This document shows positions 1 through 5,786 of a stretch of DNA of 9,729 nt, piece by piece; the first letter of the stretch is position 1; each line of letters begins with the position of its first letter. The notes beneath the pieces were generated by a model. That model was not told the origin of the DNA, ran no database searches, and worked only from the letters and a program-made list of their open reading frames with translations. A program made the position numbers and the translations under genes. The DNA comes from Candidatus Brocadia sp. (GTDB lineage Bacteria; Planctomycetota; Brocadiia; Brocadiales; Brocadiaceae). Location of the stretch: positions 1-9,729 of the forward strand of contig JAUQXU010000011.1 in the NCBI GenBank assembly GCA_030837935.1, in the 5' to 3' direction.

Positions 1-61
1 TGAATAAAAAAGTATATCCAATACGTAATAATTCACATATTAGGTGAACTTTAGCGCAAAG

Positions 62-83
62 AATATACTTAATTTAGTATATT
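62..83. promoter_or_regulatory. Probable operator: 8-bp inverted repeat upstream of abiEi remnant
   Basis: AATATACT (62-69) and AGTATATT (76-83) are perfect inverted copies around a 6-bp TAATTT centre. The site lies just upstream of an extended -10 element and about 34 bp before the antitoxin start. AbiEi antitoxins are known to repress their own operon by binding inverted repeats at the promoter through the N-terminal winged helix, so this is the expected place for the operator. Related half-site-like strings occur at 11-17 (AGTATAT) and 126-132 (AGTATAC). That it binds AbiEi is inference. Confidence 0.5.
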
Positions 84-88
84 AAATG

Positions 89-97
89 TGCTATAGT
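89..97 (+). promoter_or_regulatory. Extended -10 promoter of the AbiE operon
   Basis: The sequence TG-C-TATAGT (TG at 89-90, hexamer 92-97) is an extended -10 with five of six bases matching TATAAT. A -35 at the right distance (69-74, TTAATT) is poor, as is common for extended -10 promoters, and it overlaps the inverted repeat at 62-83, so a repressor bound there would block polymerase. Transcription would start near 104, leaving only about a dozen untranslated bases before the TTG at 117. Confidence 0.45.
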
Positions 98-116
98 TCG
101 TTTATTAGATGAATAA

Positions 117-981
117 TTGCACACAGAGTATACTATAGAAGCAATATCAATATCAGGCTTAGGAAAAGAAGATAGGAAAAGATTATCTGCTATAGTCCGA
201 GAGACAAAAGGGACTATCTCGGTAAAAGAAGCATCTAACATCTTGAAAGTCTCAGTTACTGAAGCGGCAAAGATGCTTTCGCGCTGGGCTAAGAAAGGGT
301 GGCTTTCCCGTGTGAAAAGAGGACTATATATACCAATACCTCTTGAATCCCGCACAGCAGAAATTCCCCTTGAAGACCCTTGGATTATTGCTGAACGGTT
401 ATACTCTCCCTGCTATATTGGCGGATGGAGTGCAGCAGAGTATTGGGACTTAACAGAGCAAGTATTCCGTACTGTTATGGTAATGACAACACAAAAACCA
501 AGAGAACGTAATCCAATTATCAAAGGAACAAAATTTTTACTGAGGACTATATCTGAAAAGGAAATGTTCGGCCTTAAACCTGTTTGGAGAGGACAGGTAA
601 AGATATCCGTGTCTGACCCTCTCGCACTCCTTGATATGCTGGACTACCCCAAACTTGGAGGCGGGATACGCTCTGTTGCAGATATGTTTTACAATTACCT
701 GAAATCAGAGAATAAAGACTTAAAGCTTTTAATCGAATATGCAAAGCGTTTAGGTAATGGCGCTGTCTTTAAACGCCTCGGTTTCTTATTAGAGCGTTTT
801 GCTTTAGACCAGATATCTTTTTATCAATGACTGCAAAGCCCTACTTACTACTGGCAATGTTAAACTTGATCCAGCGCTGGAGTCTGATAAGCTGATTACA
901 CGATGGAGATTGTGGGTGTCGGAAAGCTGGGCAAATCCCAAAAGAAGACTTACGCCTTCTAACGAGACAAGGGAGAAATGA
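117..981 (+). pseudogene. abiEi: Type IV TA antitoxin AbiEi, frameshifted near the 3' end
   Basis: This is the antitoxin and autorepressor of an AbiE abortive-infection module. The first 237 codons form one open frame. An N-terminal winged helix-turn-helix (about residues 20-74, ending SRVKRGLYIPIP) is followed by the AbiEi C-terminal domain, with the family signatures LEDPWIIAERL, YIGGWSAAEYW, FLLRTIS, VSDP, GGGIRSVAD and RLGNGAVFKRLGFL. That frame stops at 828-830, too early for the family. The usual ending is readable in the next frame up to a stop at 979-981: DCKALLTTGNVKLDP, then LITRWRLWVSESW. The shift maps to the five-T run at 818-822; removing one T restores a 287-residue protein. 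The TTG at 117 is taken as start because an in-frame TAA sits immediately before it; there is no clear ribosome site. The ending overlaps the old toxin start by ATGA. A sequencing error at the T run is possible, but the other lesions downstream favour true decay. Confidence 0.8.
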
Positions 982-1363
982 TTTGATTGACCGCAAGGAA
1001 ATAATGGACTTTTCCAGAGAGTTTATCCTTACGGCAAATGTTATTGAAAAGGACTATGCGCTTGGGTGGGTATTGGCTGGAATTTCGAATCATCCTGAAC
1101 TTGGTAAAAGCTGGGTATTCAAATTACAAAAATTCCATTCACACCCCGATATGTAATTGAGTTGACAACCTCAGTCCCTATTTCTGCTCCACCGACAACA
1201 ATGAGAACAGGTGGAATTGGCAGTATAAGACCCCAGCAAATCAGATCAACTGTCAGAATACCAAGAATCTCTACGTCAAATTATGGACCTAAATACGTTT
1301 TCGAATGCAGCTACTGTGGCAAAAGATTTACTCACAAAACGAATAATTCTAATCTAAGCAAGC
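978..1363 (+). pseudogene. abiEii: Type IV TA toxin AbiEii, remnant with core deleted
   Basis: Two stubs of the AbiEii nucleotidyltransferase-type toxin are fused. The N-terminal stub (983-1123) encodes IDRKEIMDF, then NVIEKDYALGWVLAGISNHPELG and SWVFK. The last motif normally leads into GGTxLxK and the catalytic aspartates, but here it breaks off and the frame ends at 1154-1156 after 57 codons. From about 1126, in a different frame, the sequence resembles the C-terminal tail I recall from long AbiEii proteins: KIPFTPRYVIELT, a proline/glycine/arginine-rich linker, then GPKYVFECSYCGKRFTHK with a CxxC zinc knuckle, breaking off near 1357-1363 before the expected HKDK and second metal-ligand pair. 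The original start was probably ATG 978, overlapping the antitoxin stop. A tandem TGATT duplication (979-988) now puts a stop two codons after it. TTG 983, with AGGGAG at 970-975, could still initiate. Without the catalytic centre it cannot be a working toxin. Assignment of the C-terminal stub to AbiEii rests on remembered family sequences. Confidence 0.75.
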
Positions 1364-1522
1364 CAAAGTCCACGATTTGGAAAAACAGATTGACCCCGTT
1401 AGATGTTTGCTATCTAAGGGGTTGACCAAATGGTTTACAAACTCTACGACCTCACCCCTGAGGAGATTGCGATAATTGAAGGGATGAAATGGAATGTCAG
1501 CCATAATAACCGCCGAATATAA
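1357..1522 (+). pseudogene. C-terminal tail of a restriction-modification DNA methyltransferase
   Basis: About 50 codons of the extreme C-terminus of an adenine-type (Eco57I/type IIG-like) restriction-modification enzyme remain. The first piece reads KQAKVHDLEKQID (1356-1394). The second, in another frame, reads DQMVYKLYDLTPEEIAIIEG and stops at 1520-1522. The ending IDxMVYxLYxLTxEEIxIIEG is characteristic of these methyltransferases, where it closes the target-recognition region. The two pieces join perfectly (QID-QMVY) if the 32-bp insertion between the TTGACC repeats is removed. The methylase domain is absent because the toxin remnant runs directly into this tail. The tail overlaps the DUF1016 gene start by 29 bp, suggesting that the nuclease was once translationally linked to this RM gene. 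The exact RM type cannot be fixed from so short a piece. Confidence 0.65.
1390..1427. repeat. Small palindromic insertion with 6-bp TTGACC direct repeats
   Basis: TTGACC occurs at 1390-1395 and again at 1422-1427. Between them is a hairpin: CCCC (1394-1397), a bulged G, TTAGAT (1399-1404), a 7-base loop GTTTGCT, then ATCTAA (1412-1417) and GGGG (1418-1421), i.e. 10 paired bases around one bulge. Deleting 32 bp (1396-1427) restores the reading frame of the interrupted methyltransferase tail, so this reads as a discrete insertion with a target duplication. It resembles a REP-like or MITE-like mini-element. It is too short to encode anything, and its mobilising enzyme is not in the window. Confidence 0.6.
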
Positions 1523-2513
1523 GACATTTTTTAAAGAGATAAAAGAACGCATATATAAAGCCCAATATGACGCTCTCAAAGCTGTAAACAAGGAGCTTAT
1601 AAATCTTTATTGGGACATCGGCAAAGCAATAGTAGCAAAGCAGGAAAAGCTCGGCTGGGGCAAGGCAATTGTGGAGACCCTGTCACAAGACCTGCAAAAA
1701 GAATTTCCCGGAATACAGGGGTTTTCCTCCAGAAATCTTTGGAATATGCGTACATTTTATCTGACTTACAAAGATGATAAAAAACTGCAGCCATTGGTTG
1801 CAGAAATCAGTTGGACGAAAAATGTCATTATCATGGAGCGTTGCAAGGACGACATCCGGCGCGAGTTTTACATTAAGATAACAAAGAAGTTTGGCTGGAC
1901 AAAAGATGTTCTGATAAACCAGCTTGAAGCAGACGCATTTGAACGTTATATGGCAAATCAGACAAACTTTGATAAAGCCGTTCCGGAGAAATACCGGCAT
2001 CAGGCAAAACTGGCGGTCAAGGATGAATACTCCTTCGATTTTCTGGAGCTTGGCGAAGAGCACTCAGAAAAGGAGCTTGAGCGGGCGCTTCTTGAAAATG
2101 TGAGAAAGTTTCTGATTGAGATGGGAAGCTATTTTACCTTTGTGGGCAATCAATACCGGCTGGAGATAGACGGGCAGGAGTTTTTTATTGATTTGCTTTT
2201 GTACCACCGGCAACTGCGATGCCTTGTTGTAATAGAGTTAAAGATAGGCGCTTTCAAACCTGAATATGCCGGCAAGATGCAGTTTTATCTTTCTGCCCTG
2301 AACGACATTACAAAGCTTCCAGATGAGAATTCTTCCATCGGCATCATATTGTGCAAGGACAAAAGCCGCACCATCGTCGAGTATGCATTGAAGGATACGA
2401 AAAAGCCGATAGGCGTATCTACATACAAGCTAACGGAAAAGCTGCCTCGTGAACTAAAAAAATATCTGCCATCTCCCGAAGAGATGATAGAAAGAATAAA
2501 GTGTTTGGAGTAG
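1494..2513 (+). CDS. DUF1016/YhcG-family PD-(D/E)XK nuclease
   Basis: This 339-residue protein has the two-part architecture and usual length of the YhcG/DUF1016 family. A helical N-terminal domain (about 1-165) contains NLYWDIGKAI and the FSSRNLWNMRTFY stretch. The C-terminal nuclease domain (about 190-330) contains FVGNQYRLEIDGQEFFIDLLLY, RCLVVIELK and AGKMQFYL. Candidate catalytic residues are D233 and E248-x-K250, the PD-(D/E)XK triad, with Q263 in the following helix. Members often sit inside or next to restriction-modification loci, consistent with the RM tail whose last 29 bp overlap this start. The biochemical role of the family is not settled; DNA cleavage in phage defence is the usual proposal. 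No frameshift or lost catalytic residue is seen, so it seems intact although the rest of the island is ruined. The ATG at 1494 lacks a strong ribosome site, but the start matches the usual beginning of the family (YKTFFKEIKERI). Family call is firm, function is inference. Confidence 0.88.
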   Translation: MSAIITAEYKTFFKEIKERIYKAQYDALKAVNKELINLYWDIGKAIVAKQEKLGWGKAIVETLSQDLQKEFPGIQGFSSRNLWNMRTFYLTYKDDKKLQPLVAEISWTKNVIIMERCKDDIRREFYIKITKKFGWTKDVLINQLEADAFERYMANQTNFDKAVPEKYRHQAKLAVKDEYSFDFLELGEEHSEKELERALLENVRKFLIEMGSYFTFVGNQYRLEIDGQEFFIDLLLYHRQLRCLVVIELKIGAFKPEYAGKMQFYLSALNDITKLPDENSSIGIILCKDKSRTIVEYALKDTKKPIGVSTYKLTEKLPRELKKYLPSPEEMIERIKCLE

Positions 2514-2816
2514 CAATGACACCCGTTTTTATCTCCGGAGGCGGAATCACATTGGAACATTTCTATCATCAAACCAGTATGGGAATTGACATAGAATACA
2601 AAAAGTAACTTATCGCTCTGTCTTTAGAACAAACCGAGATTAATCCTTCCTTTGCGAATTGTTTTACTAAGAGTTTTAAGGTTGATTACAGAACCTTTTG
2701 GCATTAAAATGAGTTTTTGGTTAATCGGAAACTTTTAGGATAGCATAAAAGTATACAGACAAGGATAATTCTAAGCACAACGTAACTGCATAGCAATACA
2801 TATTGAATAGGTGTAA
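2514..2816. other. 303-bp intergenic region without a convincing gene
   Basis: This gap separates the defence remnants from the polysaccharide-type genes. It holds a 30-codon frame at 2516-2608 starting 2 bp after the nuclease stop, and a 26-codon minus-strand frame at 2624-2704; neither has recognisable homology or a ribosome site. AAGGTT (2678-2683) and AACCTT (2692-2697) form a 6-bp stem with an 8-base loop, but only a short T run follows, so it is a weak terminator at best. It also overlaps the promoter proposed at 2682-2710. The rest shows no structure I can name. Confidence 0.5.
2682..2710 (+). promoter_or_regulatory. Candidate sigma70 promoter for the radical SAM / sugar transferase pair
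   Basis: TTGATT (2682-2687) and TAAAAT (2705-2710) are separated by exactly 17 bp. The -10 matches consensus at five of six positions and the -35 at four of six. Transcription would start near 2717, giving about 100 nt of leader before the ATG at 2817. A second, weaker pair lies downstream (TTGGTT, then TAGCAT after 18 bp). Position and spacing fit; there is no experimental support. Confidence 0.35.
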
Positions 2817-4307
2817 ATGAACATCCTCCTCATAGACCCACCCTTTTATCGGTTTTTCAATTATTACAATCGATATTTCCCTTTGGGATTAAGTTATCTG
2901 TCTTCCACGCTTAAAAAGGCGGGGCATCAGGTAACTATCTATGATGCCGATTGTAATAAAAATTCAAAGGGGATGGATTATACGAGATTACCTGAAAAAT
3001 ATCTTATCTATTTAAAGGAATTGAAGAATCCGGAAAACCCCATCATAAAAGAAATTTCTGAGACCTTCTTTAAATATCAGCCGGATATCGTTGGGATAAC
3101 AGTTATGACACCGAAGGCGGCTTCTGCCTTTACCATCGCCTCTCTTGCAAAGCAATATAACAAAGATTGTTCTGTTGTCTTTGGTGGTCCTCATGCGACG
3201 TTAAAAGCAGATGAGATTTTGAAAAATACACGGGATGTCGATTTTGTTGTAAGTGGAGAAGGAGAGGTCGTGCTGCTTGAATTGGTGAATGCATTACGTG
3301 CGAAAGGTAACAATTTCAATACGATACGAGGTCTTTCTTATCGTCAGGGAGATAAAGGTGTTCATAATACCATGAGAAGTTTTATTGACGATTTAGATTG
3401 TCTTCCGTTTCCAGACAGAGAAACCCTGTTAGGCTCCGATACTTACACATCGGAGGATATGGGGTTACTCATGGGAAGTCGGGGTTGCCCTTATAGTTGT
3501 TCCTATTGTGCAACACAGATATGGACAAGAAAGGTAAGGTATCGCTCGTTAACAAATATTTTAGAGGAAATCAAGTATGTACACCATCGTTATGGAACCC
3601 GTCAGTTTACCTTTAAGGATGATTCTTTTACGGTGAACAGAAAGAGGGTCATGGAATTTTGTAATAAATTGATTGATGCAGGTATGAAGGTCAATTGGGA
3701 TTGCAATACGCGGGTAGATTTAGTGGATTCAGAACTATTAAGGACTATGAAGAAGGCGGGTTGTAATAGTATAAAGGTGGGGATTGAATCTGGGAGTGAA
3801 AGGATATTAAAGCTGATGGACAAAGGCATTACCCTGGAACGCGTAAAAGAAGCAGCGAGGCTCTTTCGCGAGGTGGGAATTCATTGGACGGCCTATTTTA
3901 TGATGGGTATACCTACAGAGACCAAAGAAGATGTCAAAAAGACCCTGGATTTATTGTATAAGATAAGACCCAGTTTTGCCTCTATTGGCGTCTATGAGCC
4001 ATTTCCAGGAACAAAGCTCTTTGACGTTGGTGTTGAACATGGGCTCGTGAACAAGGAAATGACATACGAAGATTTCTTTGCACGTATACCCAGCGATTAT
4101 TATCTTAAGGATATCCATCGCAGAGCCGACACCATGAGCCAGGAGGATTTTATAACCCTGGAAAACGAAGTAAAAGATGCCTTTCATAATTATAATAAAG
4201 GAGTTATGCGTATTTTTGAAAGAGCAAGGTCCAGAAGCAATGTCTATTTACACAATCCCAGGATTTTTTTTAACGACATTGAAAAATTTTTAGGCTGGAT
4301 ACGGTAG
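2817..4307 (+). CDS. B12-binding-domain radical SAM protein
   Basis: This 496-residue enzyme has a cobalamin-binding Rossmann-like N-terminal domain (about 1-160: MNILLIDPPF, PLGLSYLSSTLKKAGHQVTIYDAD, VGITVMTP, VFGGPHAT, VVSGEGE). A radical SAM barrel follows. The CxxxCxxC cluster is C224, C228, C231 within GSRGCPYSCSYC, so it would bind a [4Fe-4S] cluster and cleave S-adenosylmethionine. GIESGSE at 322-328 is the conserved strand contacting SAM. The classic DxHxxG cobalamin motif is not obvious, as in many BchE-like members. The C-terminal ~60 residues are unassigned. A short AGGTG lies 3 bp before the ATG. Family members methylate or rearrange unactivated carbons in lipids, hopanoids, tetrapyrroles or natural products; the substrate cannot be read from sequence. 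The next gene, 37 bp downstream on the same strand, is a lipid-linked sugar transferase, so an envelope lipid or glycan substrate is a reasonable inference. It appears complete. Confidence 0.9.
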   Translation: MNILLIDPPFYRFFNYYNRYFPLGLSYLSSTLKKAGHQVTIYDADCNKNSKGMDYTRLPEKYLIYLKELKNPENPIIKEISETFFKYQPDIVGITVMTPKAASAFTIASLAKQYNKDCSVVFGGPHATLKADEILKNTRDVDFVVSGEGEVVLLELVNALRAKGNNFNTIRGLSYRQGDKGVHNTMRSFIDDLDCLPFPDRETLLGSDTYTSEDMGLLMGSRGCPYSCSYCATQIWTRKVRYRSLTNILEEIKYVHHRYGTRQFTFKDDSFTVNRKRVMEFCNKLIDAGMKVNWDCNTRVDLVDSELLRTMKKAGCNSIKVGIESGSERILKLMDKGITLERVKEAARLFREVGIHWTAYFMMGIPTETKEDVKKTLDLLYKIRPSFASIGVYEPFPGTKLFDVGVEHGLVNKEMTYEDFFARIPSDYYLKDIHRRADTMSQEDFITLENEVKDAFHNYNKGVMRIFERARSRSNVYLHNPRIFFNDIEKFLGWIR

Positions 4308-4344
4308 CTGTAAATGAAATTATCAAAAATCAAAAAATCATATT

Positions 4345-5736
4345 ATGACAATCAAGATTTTTAATTATCCGATCGCTAAACGACTGATAATGCTCATTAT
4401 GGGAGACCTGCTGATTGTAAATGGCTCGCTCTTCTTATCGGCGATAATTCGTTTGGGTTTGAGCGGTGGATGGGAGTATATAAGAAATAATCCCGCATCA
4501 TTTGTATTAACAGGTTTCGTATTTATTGTTACGTTTTTTTTTACAGAACTTTATGATACCCGAAAGGATTTCAAGTCCATTGGAAATATCATGAGCGTTA
4601 CTTTTGCATCTACCAGCGCCGTTGTCATCACAACGTTTTTGTTTTACATAAGCTGGTCACTGCGGATAGGACGAGGGGTATTCATAATAAATGGTATATT
4701 AATTACCCTTTTTATCATTGGGTGGAGGGTTTTATACAGTTATCTTTTGGATCAGCCGATTTTTAAGAAGAATGTCTTAATTCTTGGCGCTGGCTGGGCA
4801 GGAAAAACCATTTTACACGAAATAAACAGGTCCAGAAAATCAGGATTAAGGGTGGCTGGTTTTATTGACGACGATCCATCAAAGCAGGGGAAAGATGTTG
4901 AAGGTGTTCCTGTATTTGGGGACAGATATACATTGCCTGCGGTTATTCATCAAAATGATATTGGCCTGATCGTAAATGCCATTACTCATGAAAAGCATGC
5001 AGATCTCATTAAGGCATTGATAAATTGTTCATGGAATGGAATAGACATCGTTGATATGCCTACTATCTACGAACAACTCACGGGTAAGATACCTTTCAAA
5101 CATATCAACGATATGTGGATGTTGCATGTGGTTATTAGTAAACCTAAATTGTATGGTAAACTGGTAAAACCCCTTATGGAGGTAATTGTTGCATTAATGT
5201 TATTTGTGTTATTAATACCCGCGTTGATAATTATAGCGGTATTGATAAAAATGAGTTCAAATGGCCGTGTTTTTTATACACAAGTGCGTGTCGGGAAAGA
5301 CGGGAGAGAGTTTACCATTATAAAATTCCGCACTATGGTGGAAAATGCCGAATCAAATACCGGTGCGGTTTATACGGCAGATAATGATCCCAGGATTACA
5401 AAGGTTGGAAAGTTTCTGAGAAAGTGGAGATTGGACGAGATTCCTCAATTGCTCAACGTAATTAAGGGAGAGATGAGTTTAATTGGGCCACGTCCGGAAA
5501 GGTATGTATTTATAAAGGAGTTTGAGGAAAAAATACCTTTTTATACCCAGCGGCTTGCGGTCAGACCAGGCTTAACGGGTTGGGCTCAGGTAAAATATCC
5601 CTATGCATCTTCAATTGAACAGACAGAGGAAAAATTACAATACGATCTCTATTACATCAAAAATATGTCTTTTATTCTGGATCTCGTGGTGTTATTGAAG
5701 ACGACAAAAGTGGTTCTCTTTGGAAGCGGAAAATAA
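4345..5736 (+). CDS. Exopolysaccharide polyprenyl glycosylphosphotransferase (initiating sugar transferase)
   Basis: This 463-residue inner-membrane enzyme of the WbaP-like polyisoprenyl-phosphate hexose-1-phosphate transferase family transfers sugar-1-phosphate from a nucleotide sugar to undecaprenyl phosphate, the first step of a polysaccharide repeat unit. Four predicted membrane segments lie in about residues 12-135. A Rossmann-like CoA/NAD-binding domain follows (143-245, with LILGAGWAGKTIL and GFIDDDP). A hydrophobic hairpin is at 275-302, then the catalytic domain: VGKDGREFTIIKFRTM, NDPRITKVGKFLRK, the LDEIPQ dyad D364-E365, SLIGPRPE at 379-385, and RPGLTGWAQV. Length is normal and all key residues are present. 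The C-terminal half resembles the subgroup found in exosortase/PEP-CTERM-linked EPS clusters, but no other such gene is in view. It lies 37 bp after the radical SAM gene with no promoter between, so it is probably cotranscribed. No Shine-Dalgarno sequence is evident before the ATG. Confidence 0.92.
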   Translation: MTIKIFNYPIAKRLIMLIMGDLLIVNGSLFLSAIIRLGLSGGWEYIRNNPASFVLTGFVFIVTFFFTELYDTRKDFKSIGNIMSVTFASTSAVVITTFLFYISWSLRIGRGVFIINGILITLFIIGWRVLYSYLLDQPIFKKNVLILGAGWAGKTILHEINRSRKSGLRVAGFIDDDPSKQGKDVEGVPVFGDRYTLPAVIHQNDIGLIVNAITHEKHADLIKALINCSWNGIDIVDMPTIYEQLTGKIPFKHINDMWMLHVVISKPKLYGKLVKPLMEVIVALMLFVLLIPALIIIAVLIKMSSNGRVFYTQVRVGKDGREFTIIKFRTMVENAESNTGAVYTADNDPRITKVGKFLRKWRLDEIPQLLNVIKGEMSLIGPRPERYVFIKEFEEKIPFYTQRLAVRPGLTGWAQVKYPYASSIEQTEEKLQYDLYYIKNMSFILDLVVLLKTTKVVLFGSGK

Positions 5737-5761
5737 ACGTGAGTGTGATTTTTTCTGAGTT

Positions 5762-5786
5762 AACCACGTGCCTTTTACCTGTGGTT
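5762..5786. terminator. Possible bidirectional terminator hairpin between convergent genes
   Basis: AACCAC (5762-5767) pairs with GTGGTT (5781-5786) across a 13-base loop in the 38-bp gap between the convergent sugar transferase and TPR genes, and overlaps the last codons of the TPR gene. On the plus strand a TTCC run rather than a strong T tract follows. The location is right for a shared terminator; the structure is weak. Confidence 0.25.

Noticed and set aside
1162..1425. An 87-codon plus-strand frame as a standalone zinc-ribbon gene
   Set aside because: Its content fits the tail of the AbiEii toxin and continues upstream of the TTG at 1162 (KIPFTPRYVIEL); the last 20 codons are junction and hairpin sequence, so it is a fragment.
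2516..2608. 30-codon frame beginning 2 bp after the nuclease stop
   Set aside because: No recognisable family, no ribosome site beyond possible coupling, and length within chance expectation.
2624..2704. 26-codon minus-strand frame in the 303-bp spacer (begins MPKGSVINLK)
   Set aside because: It looks protein-like but is very short, has no ribosome site and no homology that I can name; possibly a gene scrap, not supportable.
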